DNA of 56,665 nucleotides, taken from the NCBI RefSeq assembly GCF_001427285.1, contig NZ_LMFV01000006.1:39274-95938 (forward strand). Direction: 5' to 3'. Positions 16,307-24,204 of this stretch are shown here, piece after piece; the stretch's first letter is position 1, and each line of letters starts with the position of its first letter. The notes under the pieces are model-generated. The model was given only the letters and a program-made list of their open reading frames with translations, was not told the origin of the DNA and ran no database searches. A program made the position numbers and the translations under genes. This DNA comes from Mesorhizobium sp. Root552 (GTDB taxonomy: Bacteria > Pseudomonadota > Alphaproteobacteria > Rhizobiales > Rhizobiaceae).

Positions 16307-17581
16307 ATGACCAATTCGACTATCTCTGCCCGCAAGAATGCGTCCATTTCGCGCGGTGTCGGCATGACCACGCAGATTTATGCCGATCGCGCCGAGAACT
16401 CGGAGATTTGGGATGTCGAAGGCAATCGCTACATCGATTTCTCATCGGGCATTGCGGTGCTGAATACCGGACACCGTCATCCCAAGGTGATGGCGGCGGT
16501 CAAGGCGCAGCTCGACCGCTTCACGCATACCTGCCACCAGGTCGTTCCGTACGAAAGCTATGTGCATCTTGCCGAGCGGCTGAACGGTATGTTGCCCGGC
16601 AAGTTCGACAAGAAGACGATTTTCGTCACCACCGGCGCCGAGGCAGTGGAGAACGCGGTCAAGATCGCCCGCAATGCTACCGGCAGGCAGGCTGTGATCG
16701 CCTTTGCGGGCGGCTTTCATGGCCGTACCTTCATGGGCATGGCGCTGACCGGGAAGGTCGTCCCCTACAAGGTTGGCTTCGGCGCGATGCCGGGCGACGT
16801 ATTCCATCTGCCGTTCCCGGTTGAACTCCATGGCGTGTCTGTCGCGGATTCCCTGTCGGCCCTCGACCGCCTGTTCAAGGCCGATGTCGATCCGGCTCGC
16901 GTTGCAGCGATCATAGTCGAGCCAGTGCAGGGCGAGGGTGGCTTCTACGAGGCCCCGCGCGAGTTGATGAGCGCTCTGCGCAAAGTGTGCGATCAACATG
17001 GCATCCTGCTCATTGCGGACGAGGTGCAGACCGGATTTGCCCGTACCGGCAAGATGTTTGCGATGGACCATCATGAGGTCGCGCCGGACCTCACCACAAT
17101 GGCCAAGAGCCTTGCCGGTGGCTTCCCGCTTTCAGCCGTGACGGGTCGAGCCGAAGTCATGGACGCGCCGGGGCCGGGCGGTCTTGGCGGCACATATGGC
17201 GGCAACCCGCTGGGCATTGCCGCCGCCCATGCCGTACTCGACGTAATCGAGGAAGAAAAGCTTTGCGAGCGCGCGGATATGCTGGGCAACCGGCTGAAGC
17301 AGCGGCTGGAATCCCTGCGCAGCGATGTTCCCGAAATCGTCGATATCCGTGGCCCCGGTTTCATGAATGCCATCGAGTTCAACGATGTCAAAAAGAAACT
17401 GCCGTCCGCGGATTTTGCCAACGCCGTGCGCCTGAAGGCGCTCGACAAGGGCCTGATCCTGCTGACCTGCGGCGTCTACGGCAACGTCGTGCGCTTCCTG
17501 GCCCCCATCACCATCCAGGACAACGTCATGACCGAGGCTCTCGACAAGCTGGAAGCCTCGATCAGGGAAGCAAGGGCGTAG
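16307..17581 (+). CDS. gabT: 4-aminobutyrate-2-oxoglutarate aminotransferase
   Basis: A 424-residue class III PLP aminotransferase. Markers are NTGHRHPKVMAAV, the TTGAEAVENAVKIAR loop, GGFHGRTFMGMALTGK, IVEPVQGEGGF, the Asp of IADEVQTGFARTGK, the PLP Lys in TTMAKSLAGG (Lys 267) and GGTYGGNPLG. Length and motifs match GabT, which converts GABA and 2-oxoglutarate to succinate semialdehyde and glutamate in the cytoplasm. GGAGG lies just before the start. The gene diverges from the Crp/Fnr gene and converges on the flavoprotein gene, with a palindromic element in between. Its product would feed a succinate-semialdehyde dehydrogenase such as the one at 53888. Confidence 0.9.
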   Translation: MTNSTISARKNASISRGVGMTTQIYADRAENSEIWDVEGNRYIDFSSGIAVLNTGHRHPKVMAAVKAQLDRFTHTCHQVVPYESYVHLAERLNGMLPGKFDKKTIFVTTGAEAVENAVKIARNATGRQAVIAFAGGFHGRTFMGMALTGKVVPYKVGFGAMPGDVFHLPFPVELHGVSVADSLSALDRLFKADVDPARVAAIIVEPVQGEGGFYEAPRELMSALRKVCDQHGILLIADEVQTGFARTGKMFAMDHHEVAPDLTTMAKSLAGGFPLSAVTGRAEVMDAPGPGGLGGTYGGNPLGIAAAHAVLDVIEEEKLCERADMLGNRLKQRLESLRSDVPEIVDIRGPGFMNAIEFNDVKKKLPSADFANAVRLKALDKGLILLTCGVYGNVVRFLAPITIQDNVMTEALDKLEASIREARA

Positions 17582-17586
17582 AAAGC

Positions 17587-17626
17587 AATTCCGGGAAAGG
17601 TGGAAACCGGTTTTCCGTCCGGAATT
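17587..17626. repeat. Palindromic element between convergent genes
   Basis: The outer arms AATTCCGG (17587-17594) and CCGGAATT (17619-17626) enclose an inner GGAAACCGGTTTTCC near-palindrome. The pattern resembles the small dispersed palindromes that are frequent between genes in Mesorhizobium-like genomes. I see one copy here. Its place between the two convergent 3' ends suggests it serves as a bidirectional terminator. Confidence 0.55.
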
Positions 17627-17645
17627 TCGCAAAAGCCGACAGCAA

Positions 17646-18899
17646 TCAGGCCGTCGCTGGAACTGGAGTTGCGGCCTGGAAGGCGGCGAGATCGGCCTTG
17701 AGCGCATCAGCTCCGGCTGAAACGGCTGCCTTGGTCGGTGAGAAACCGGCGCCGAGCATCTTGCGTCCCATCATGTGATCGGCCGGCCGGTTGACGGATT
17801 CAATCGCCACCAGCCGCTCGTCGGCAAAGTGATAGATCGAGAACTTGTTCTCGGTCGGCTCGCCGACTGCCACGTGATTGTCTGCGCCGGTATTCAGGCC
17901 GACCATCTGCATCTTGATGTCGCCGATATCCGACCAGAACCACGGCACTGCCGAATAGGCATCAGAATGGCCGACGATCGTGCGCGCGGCCAGGCGGGCC
18001 TGATCCGTGGCGTTCTGGACGGACTCCAGCCGGACGTCGTTGCCGGTGAACCAGTGCCGATAAGACGCAACGTCGCCGATTGACAGGATTTCCGGCTCGG
18101 ACGTCCGCATCTGCGCGTCAACGCGGATGCCGTTGCCGGTGGCAATACCGGCAGCCTCGGCCAGTTCTATATTTGGGACCACGCCGATACCCACGATTAC
18201 AAGCTGCGCCGGCAGGCGCTCTCCACTTGCAGTGACTGCCGCCGAAACACGGCCGTTATTGCCTTCCAGCCGCGAAACGGTGGTATCGGTTAGGATGCGC
18301 ACCCCTGCCGTTTCGAGCCGTTGCCTGACGTGGCTTCCAATTGCGGGCGCTACCACGCGCCCAAGCAAACGGTCGGCGGCTTCGACAACGGTGACATTGC
18401 GCCCGCCTGCCCTGAGAGTGGCGGCGATTTCCAGCCCGATAAAGCCACCGCCGAGAATGACGACGTCGGTACAGTCTGAACTCAGTTCGCGGATCAACCG
18501 TGCATCAGCGATCGAGCGCAACGACACGACGCCATCCAACTCGGTCCCGGCAATTGGCAATTTGCGTGGCCTAGACCCGGTCGCAAGGATCAATCGATCG
18601 AAAGCAAGCTGCTTTCCTCCGGAAAGTTCCAGACGCCGTCCGGCCAGATCGATACGATCGATCCACAGACCGGGCCGATAGTCGATTGCATTGCCGGTGT
18701 AGAAAGCTTCGCCGCGCAGTGGTTGGGGCTTTGCCTCGGCATCCTTGATGAAGGTCTTGGAGAGCGGCGGCTTGTGGTAGGGCAGCTCGTTCTCGTCGCC
18801 AATCAGCACGACGGGGCCTTCGAAGCCTTCTTCACGCAGGCTCGCGGCCGCCTGCACGCCGGCATGGCCGGCTCCGACGATGATCACACCGTTGTTCAT
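17646..18899 (-). CDS. FAD/NAD(P)-dependent ferredoxin-reductase-like oxidoreductase
   Basis: A 417-residue flavoprotein of the rubredoxin/ferredoxin reductase type. The FAD-binding GxGxxG is IIVGAGHAGVQAA at residues 5-17. ILATGSRPRKLP is the conserved ATG motif. The NAD(P)H-binding GxGxxG is VVILGGGFIGLEIA at about 145-158. ILSIGDVA is the second FAD motif, and a reductase C-terminal domain begins about residue 320 (VPWFWSDIGDIKMQMVG). It would pass electrons from NAD(P)H to a small ferredoxin or rubredoxin, often for a P450 or Rieske oxygenase. No such partner is adjacent. The ATG at 18899 is chosen because the frame before it is not protein-like. Confidence 0.85.
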   Translation of the reverse strand: MNNGVIIVGAGHAGVQAAASLREEGFEGPVVLIGDENELPYHKPPLSKTFIKDAEAKPQPLRGEAFYTGNAIDYRPGLWIDRIDLAGRRLELSGGKQLAFDRLILATGSRPRKLPIAGTELDGVVSLRSIADARLIRELSSDCTDVVILGGGFIGLEIAATLRAGGRNVTVVEAADRLLGRVVAPAIGSHVRQRLETAGVRILTDTTVSRLEGNNGRVSAAVTASGERLPAQLVIVGIGVVPNIELAEAAGIATGNGIRVDAQMRTSEPEILSIGDVASYRHWFTGNDVRLESVQNATDQARLAARTIVGHSDAYSAVPWFWSDIGDIKMQMVGLNTGADNHVAVGEPTENKFSIYHFADERLVAIESVNRPADHMMGRKMLGAGFSPTKAAVSAGADALKADLAAFQAATPVPATA

Positions 18900-19054
18900 G
18901 ACAATCAGCTTTCCGAAGTCCGAAGAATAGAATTCCCAGCCAAGTGGCGATTGTCTGGTTCCGCCACAAGTATCGTCATTCGGGTCGCACCCGGAATGGC
19001 ATGGTGTCAACCGGGGCGTTTGGCAGCCGGCGAGCCAAAGTCGGGCTCAAAAAC

Positions 19055-19086
19055 TTGACCATATCAGTTTAGAATAGTTCTAAACT
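19055..19086 (+). promoter_or_regulatory. Promoter with an ICE/Irr-type iron operator
   Basis: A perfect inverted repeat with 9-bp arms, AGTTTAGAA (19066-19074) and TTCTAAACT (19078-19086), and a 3-bp spacer. Its core TTTAGAA-N3-TTCTAAA matches the iron control element bound by Irr in rhizobia as I know it. A -35-like TTGACC lies at 19055-19060, so the operator would cover the spacer and -10 region. The 489 bp between 18900 and 19388 hold no convincing gene: this site, a 5' leader of about 300 nt and, on the other strand, the short upstream region of the flavoprotein gene. Confidence 0.75.
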
Positions 19087-19388
19087 ATTGTTTCAATTAT
19101 CTTTTCCTGACGATTCCGGTTGACTTTGGCAATCGGCGTCGTTTTATGGGGAGAGGGCGCTACGGTGCTCGTCCTTTGATGTCTGGGCCTTTAACCCTTT
19201 CGATTGGAGGTAATCGGTGTCTTGCTTGGCCGGCTGCGCGGTATCGCGCCAATCTGGTCTTGTCCGCACTATGTGCGGTTTTCGCGACGACGTCGGTCCA
19301 CCTTGTCGAAAATATCGGTCAGGCAGGCCATGGAGACCACGTTGACGCGGTTGAATGGTTTTTGGGTGTCTTCGAGGAGATGAGAGCG

Positions 19389-20693
19389 ATGGTCAAATCA
19401 AGGGTTATAGTCCGCAACAGAGGCAGGTTGGCCGCAATTGGCGCAACGGCGTTGCTGACGGCTGCGGCATTCGTTCTGCCCGCCAGAGCTGAGACCGATG
19501 CCAAGGCGGTCGTGAAGACCTATGCCGACATCGCGCTCGCCAAATATGAGGATTCGCTGACAACGGCCAAGGCGCTTGATGCGGCTGTCGATGCGCTGAT
19601 TGCCAAGCCTTCGGCGGAGACGCTCAATGCTGCACGTGACGCCTGGAAGGCATCGCGCATTCCCTACCAGCAGACGGAAGTCTACCGCTTCGGCAATCCG
19701 ATCGTCGATGATTGGGAAGGGCGCGTGAACGCCTGGCCGCTGGACGAAGGCCTGATCGACTACGTCGATGGCGGCTACGGCACGGAATCGGATGAGAATT
19801 CTCTCTATACCGCCAACGTCATCGCCAACAAGAAGATCGAGATCGACGGTAAGGAGATCGATGCTTCGAAACTGACGCCGGAATTTTTGTCGGAAACGCT
19901 GCAGGAAGCCGGCGATATCGAGGCCAACGTCGCCACCGGCTATCACGCCATCGAATTCCTGCTGTGGGGCCAGGATCTGAACGGCACCGGCCCCGGCGCT
20001 GGAAACCGCCCCTACACCGACTATGACACCGCCAGCTGCACCGGCGGCAATTGCGACCGTCGCGCCGAATATCTGAAGTCTGCCAGCACGCTTCTGGTTT
20101 CCGACCTCGAAGAAATGGTCGGCAACTGGAAGGACGGCGGCGAGGCGCGCAAGGCCCTTGACGGCGAAGATGCCAAGGCCGGCCTTGCCACCATCCTGAC
20201 CGGCATGGGCTCGCTCTCATACGGCGAACTGGCAGGCGAGCGCATGAAGCTTGGTCTTCTGCTGCACGATCCGGAAGAGGAGCATGATTGCTTCTCGGAC
20301 AACACCTACATCTCGCATCTATATGACGCCGTCGGCATCCGCGACGCCTATCGCGGCAGCTACAAGCGTCTCGATGGATCGGTCGTCGAAGGTCCGTCGC
20401 TGGCCAATCTCGTCAAGGAAGCCGATCCGGCGCTCGATACCGAGCTTTCCGGCAAGCTGGACACTACTGTCTCCAAGATGGAGGCGATTGAGGCGCGCGC
20501 CGTTGGCGGCGAGGCTTACGACCAGCAGATCGCCGAAGGCAATGCCGAGGGCAATGCGACCGTTCAGGCGGCAATCGACGGTCTGGTCGACCAGACCAAG
20601 TCGATCGAGCGCGCCGTGGCCGCATTGAAGCTGGACGCGATCGCCTTCGAAGGTTCGGACAGCCTCGACGCGCCAGACAAGGTGTTCCAGTAA
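19389..20693 (+). CDS. IrpA-like imelysin-family iron-regulated protein
   Basis: A 434-residue exported protein of the imelysin (M75) group, corresponding to the iron-regulated IrpA type (COG3487). A signal peptide is seen at residues 1-35 (basic MVKSRVIVRNRGR, then IGATALLTAAAFVLPARA, cleavage near ARA-ET). The imelysin fold has the GxHxxE-type motif in ATGYHAIEFLLWG, plus ARDAWKASRIPYQQTEVYRFG and FSDNTYISHLYDAVGI. It is thought to act in the periplasm or envelope in iron acquisition, without proven peptidase activity. The ATG at 19389 is chosen because GAGGAG precedes it by 9 bases and the signal peptide then starts correctly; the frame is open upstream to 19146. The ICE box upstream implies control by Irr. 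Confidence 0.88.
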   Translation: MVKSRVIVRNRGRLAAIGATALLTAAAFVLPARAETDAKAVVKTYADIALAKYEDSLTTAKALDAAVDALIAKPSAETLNAARDAWKASRIPYQQTEVYRFGNPIVDDWEGRVNAWPLDEGLIDYVDGGYGTESDENSLYTANVIANKKIEIDGKEIDASKLTPEFLSETLQEAGDIEANVATGYHAIEFLLWGQDLNGTGPGAGNRPYTDYDTASCTGGNCDRRAEYLKSASTLLVSDLEEMVGNWKDGGEARKALDGEDAKAGLATILTGMGSLSYGELAGERMKLGLLLHDPEEEHDCFSDNTYISHLYDAVGIRDAYRGSYKRLDGSVVEGPSLANLVKEADPALDTELSGKLDTTVSKMEAIEARAVGGEAYDQQIAEGNAEGNATVQAAIDGLVDQTKSIERAVAALKLDAIAFEGSDSLDAPDKVFQ

Positions 20694-20755
20694 CAGGAAG
20701 CCGTAATTTCCAGCTACGCGGCGCGCAACGCGCCGCCAAGCCAGACCGATAGAAA

Positions 20756-21067
20756 ATGCTTATCTGCCATTGCAACATCATCACGGAAAAGGAAATCGAG
20801 CAGGCGATCATCGACCTGCTCGACCAGGATTCGTGGCAGTTGATTGTGCCTGCTAAGGTCTATCATTCGATGAAGAAGCGCGGTCGCTGTTGCGGCTGCT
20901 TCCCAAATGTGGTCGAAACGATAATTCGGGTAACCGAGCAGTACCACGCGCGCTCGGAGGCGGGCGCCGTGGACATCGTTTCACACTTGGATCGCGTAAG
21001 AGGCTTGCGCGTCCAATACGGGAGCATGACCCATGAAAGGCGAAAGTCAGATCATCGAGCGGCTTAA
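20756..21067 (+). CDS. bfd: Bacterioferritin-associated ferredoxin-like (2Fe-2S) protein
   Basis: A 103-residue protein whose first 65 residues match the Bfd/BFD-like [2Fe-2S] fold, with Cys4-x-Cys6 and Cys45-x-x-Cys48 as cluster ligands (an extra Cys46 lies between). Bfd binds bacterioferritin and reduces its stored ferric iron so that iron can be released. Typical Bfd is about 60-75 residues; here a basic tail of about 35 residues ([14 protein letters not shown] and on) extends over the start of the bfr gene by 35 bp. This may be a real extension or simply read-through to the first stop. It lies 62 bp after the imelysin gene. Confidence 0.82.
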   Translation: MLICHCNIITEKEIEQAIIDLLDQDSWQLIVPAKVYHSMKKRGRCCGCFPNVVETIIRVTEQYHARSEAGAVDIVSHLDRVRGLRVQYGSMTHERRKSDHRAA

Positions 21068-21518
21068 TGAAGCTCTTTTTCTAGAGTTGGGCGCCGTCAA
21101 CCAGTACTGGGTGCACTACCGCCTTCTCGAGGACTGGGGATACATAAAGCTCGCCAAGAAGGAGCGAGAAGAATCGATCGAGGAAATGCAGCATGCCGAC
21201 AAGTTGGTCGCGCGCATCATTTTCCTCGAAGGCCATCCGAACCTGCAATCCGTTGCGCCGTTGCGCATCGGGCAGAACGTGAAGGAAGTCCTGGAATCGG
21301 ACCTGGCCGGCGAATATGACGCGCGAACTTCCTACAAGAGGTCGCGCGAGATCTGTAACGAGTTGGGCGACTACGTCACCATGAAGCTGTTCGAAGAGCT
21401 GTTGTCCGATGAGGAGGGTCACATCGACTTCCTTGAGACGCAGCTCGACCTCCTTGCCTCGATTGGCGAGGAAAAATACGGACTGCTCAACGCCGCGTCG
21501 GCCAACGAGGCCGAATAG
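21033..21518 (+). CDS. bfr: Bacterioferritin
   Basis: A 161-residue haem-containing ferritin, full length for the family. Ferroxidase ligands are in the four-helix bundle ([13 protein letters not shown] with the first Glu, [11 protein letters not shown] with Glu and His, [16 protein letters not shown], and [16 protein letters not shown]). The haem-ligand Met is in EEMQHADK (about residue 53). It forms a 24-subunit shell that oxidises and stores iron. The Bfd gene directly upstream encodes its iron-release partner. The two lie inside an iron-uptake-type operon, which couples import and storage. Confidence 0.95.
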   Translation: MKGESQIIERLNEALFLELGAVNQYWVHYRLLEDWGYIKLAKKEREESIEEMQHADKLVARIIFLEGHPNLQSVAPLRIGQNVKEVLESDLAGEYDARTSYKRSREICNELGDYVTMKLFEELLSDEEGHIDFLETQLDLLASIGEEKYGLLNAASANEAE

Positions 21519-21529
21519 GACATGCGGGA

Positions 21530-23125
21530 ATGCGGCGCATCTTGAATCTTATGCGCCGCGCGCGGCAGGCCCTTGCGGGTCTGCCGTCTCTCCCGGGACC
21601 AGGTCGCAGGCTCGCATGGCTGGGCGCGGCAGTTCTTGTCGCGCTCGCGTTGCCGGCTACTGCGCAGGAACCCGTTGGACTTTCGCCCGTCCGAAAGGAC
21701 CTGACGCCGAAGGACCAACGCCGGGTCGAGTCCGTCACCAAGCCAACTGCCGATTTTTCCAAGCCCGAACAATTTGAGCTCATGCAAGGCGGCGCAGGCA
21801 CGTCGAAGCGGCGGGTCAATGCCGATTCCTTCTCGCATTCATCGGCCAACATCACTTTTGAGGAAGAAGGCACCTTCAAGCTTGGCAACGCCATCTTCCG
21901 CAAGAATTGGGTGTCTTCCCCCTCCTCGACGCAGGCCTCGGATGGTCTGGGGCCGCTGTTCAATGCCCGTGCCTGCCAAAGCTGCCACCTGAAGGATGGG
22001 CGGGGACATCCCCCGGAGAACAGTCTCGATGCGACTTCCATGTTCCTCAGGCTGGCGCGCGAGGCGGAGACAGCGGAGGAAAAAGCTGCTGTTGCGGACC
22101 ATAGGGTCTTGAACTTTCCGGACCCGACCTATGGCAGCCAGTTGCAGGATCTTGCCGTGCCCGGCCTTGCCGGTGAAGGCCGTATGCAGATCACCTATCA
22201 GGAACAGCCGGTCACTCTCGGTGACGGCACTGTGGTTTCGCTGCGCAAGCCGACCTATGCGGTGGCTGACCCTGCCTACGGGCCGCTCGATTCGCGCATC
22301 ACGCTGTCGCCACGCATTGCCAACCCCATGATCGGTCTTGGCCTTGTCGAGCAAATCCATCCGGCGGATATTCTTGCCCACGCCGATCCCGACGACAGCA
22401 ACGGCGACGGCATTTCCGGCAAGGCTGCAATCGTGCGCGATCCGGCAACCGGCGAATTGACGCTCGGCCGCTTCGGCTGGAAGGCGCAGGCGGCTACCAT
22501 ACGCCAGCAATCGGCGGATGCGCTGGCGGGCGATATCGGCGTATCTTCACCCGAAGCGCCACGGAACTGGGGCGACTGCACGGAGGCGCAAGCCGAATGC
22601 CGCGCCATGCCGACCGGCGTCCAACCACGCCTTGGCGACACCGAGGCTCCGGTGCCGGTGATGAATCTGGTTACATTCTACTCCCAGAACCTGGCCGTGC
22701 CGGCACGGCGCGACCTCGACAAGCCTGATGTCCTGGCGGGGAAGAAAGCATTCTACGAAATGGGCTGCGTTGCATGTCATGCGCCGAAGTTTGTCACCCG
22801 GCGCGATGCACCCAACAAGGCGCAATCATTCCAGCTGATCTGGCCGTATTCCGATTTCCTGCTGCACGACATGGGCGAAGGCCTTGCCGATGGCCAACAG
22901 GTTGGCGATGCTTCGGGGAGCGAATGGCGCACCCAGCCCTTGTGGGGTATCGGCCTCACTCAGCGCGTCAACGGCCACACTTTCTTTCTGCATGACGGCC
23001 GCGCCCGAAATCTCACCGAGGCCGTCCTGTGGCATGGCGGGGAAGCACAAGGGGCACGCGACAGGTTTGCGGCAGCGAGTGCTGCCGAACGTCAGGCATT
23101 GATAAAGTTTCTGGAGTCGCTGTGA
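21530..23125 (+). CDS. Di-haem oxidoreductase (COG3488-type)
   Basis: A 531-residue exported c-type cytochrome of the di-haem oxidoreductase family, often mislabelled thiol oxidoreductase. A signal peptide spans about residues 1-46 (long basic start, then LAWLGAAVLVALALPATAQ). Haem-binding CxxCH motifs are CQSCH (149-153) and CVACH (413-417). The region before the first motif (FRKNWVSSPSSTQASDGLGPLFNARA) is typical. It should act in the periplasm as a redox partner of the imelysin proteins, possibly in ferrous/ferric conversion during uptake. It starts 11 bp after bfr and its stop overlaps the next start (TGATG). Confidence 0.88.
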   Translation: MRRILNLMRRARQALAGLPSLPGPGRRLAWLGAAVLVALALPATAQEPVGLSPVRKDLTPKDQRRVESVTKPTADFSKPEQFELMQGGAGTSKRRVNADSFSHSSANITFEEEGTFKLGNAIFRKNWVSSPSSTQASDGLGPLFNARACQSCHLKDGRGHPPENSLDATSMFLRLAREAETAEEKAAVADHRVLNFPDPTYGSQLQDLAVPGLAGEGRMQITYQEQPVTLGDGTVVSLRKPTYAVADPAYGPLDSRITLSPRIANPMIGLGLVEQIHPADILAHADPDDSNGDGISGKAAIVRDPATGELTLGRFGWKAQAATIRQQSADALAGDIGVSSPEAPRNWGDCTEAQAECRAMPTGVQPRLGDTEAPVPVMNLVTFYSQNLAVPARRDLDKPDVLAGKKAFYEMGCVACHAPKFVTRRDAPNKAQSFQLIWPYSDFLLHDMGEGLADGQQVGDASGSEWRTQPLWGIGLTQRVNGHTFFLHDGRARNLTEAVLWHGGEAQGARDRFAAASAAERQALIKFLESL

Positions 23126-24201
23126 TGCTGAAGCGTCTCGCATTTGTAGCTTTGCCGCTCGCCTTCGCGCTTGCGCAGCCAGCGCAAGCAACCGTGAAGG
23201 CGTCGGACGTCATCGGCCAGGCGGTCGATGGCTTCATCCGCCCTGCTTATGCACAACTGCATGAGCGCGCGACGACGCTTGCCACGAGCGTAAAGGACCT
23301 GTGTGTGACACCTGGCCAGGCAAATCTCGTTGCGGCCCGCACCGCCTTTTCGCAAGCTACAAGGGCTTGGTCGCAGGTGGAGATCATCATGTTCGGGCCT
23401 GTCCGTGAGGACAACCGCTACGAACGCATGCTGTTCTGGCCCGACCGCAAGTCGATCGGCCTGAAACAGGTGCAGGCCGCTCTGGCAGGCAAGGACCCGA
23501 CCGCGGCGGACACTGCCCAGTTGGCGGGCAAGAGCGTAGCCATGCAAGGATTTGGTGCGCTGGAATACCTACTTTTCGGAACCGATGCTGAGACCCTTGC
23601 CGGTAAGGATGGCGCCTACAGATGCACCTTTGGTGCCGCTGTCGCCGAAAATATCGAGACGATGAGTGGCGACATCAGCGCCGAATGGGAGAAGAAGGAT
23701 GGCTTTGCGGCCATTTGGGCGACCCCGGGTGCGGACAATCCGGTCTATCGCACTGGCTCCGAGGCCGTGACCGAACTGATGGGCGTTTTCATCAATGGAC
23801 TGGAGATGGTCCGCGATGTCCGCGTCAAAGGCTTCCTCGGAGGCAACCCGGACATGGACAAGCCGAAACAGGCGATCTACTGGCGCTCGCAAGGCACTGC
23901 GGCATCGCTTGCAGCCAATCTAGAAGGTATGGATCGGCTTTTCCAGAGCGCTCATCTGGCGGACGCCTTGTCGCCCGACGCGCGCTGGATTGCGGAATCG
24001 ATCCACATTCAGCTTGTGAATGGCGTTGCCTCGGCGAGCGACGTCACCGGACCGATAGACGAGGCGCTTGCCGATTCGGAACGGCGGGCCAAGCTTGATC
24101 ATTTCGTACTGGTGACGAGCAGCCTCTCAAATCTATTCGGTACGCGGCTCAGCGGCGAGTTTGGGCTCACGGCCGGGTTCTCGTCGCTCGACGGGGATTG
24201 A
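23125..24201 (+). CDS. Imelysin-family periplasmic protein (COG3489-type)
   Basis: A 358-residue exported imelysin protein, distinct from the one at 19389. A signal peptide spans residues 1-21 (MLKRLAFVALPLAFALAQPAQA). The domain has ARTAFSQATRAWSQVEIIMFGP, RMLFWPDRKSIGLKQVQ and the GFGALEYLLFG counterpart of the GxHxxE region (here with Gly-Ala in place of the His, the usual state in this subgroup). It belongs to the conserved set IrpA, di-haem oxidoreductase, this protein and DUF1513. One base of its start codon is shared with the preceding stop. It is probably envelope-located with a role in iron handling. Confidence 0.85.
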   Translation: MLKRLAFVALPLAFALAQPAQATVKASDVIGQAVDGFIRPAYAQLHERATTLATSVKDLCVTPGQANLVAARTAFSQATRAWSQVEIIMFGPVREDNRYERMLFWPDRKSIGLKQVQAALAGKDPTAADTAQLAGKSVAMQGFGALEYLLFGTDAETLAGKDGAYRCTFGAAVAENIETMSGDISAEWEKKDGFAAIWATPGADNPVYRTGSEAVTELMGVFINGLEMVRDVRVKGFLGGNPDMDKPKQAIYWRSQGTAASLAANLEGMDRLFQSAHLADALSPDARWIAESIHIQLVNGVASASDVTGPIDEALADSERRAKLDHFVLVTSSLSNLFGTRLSGEFGLTAGFSSLDGD

Positions 24202-24204
24202 ATT

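Noticed and set aside
19330..19383. A 17-codon frame ending just before the IrpA-like start, as a possible leader peptide
   Set aside because: It has no ribosome-binding site and no run of a regulatory amino acid; nothing separates it from chance.
19146..19388. N-terminal extension of the IrpA-like protein
   Set aside because: It would bury a clear signal peptide in the middle of the protein, and a good ribosome-binding site precedes 19389.
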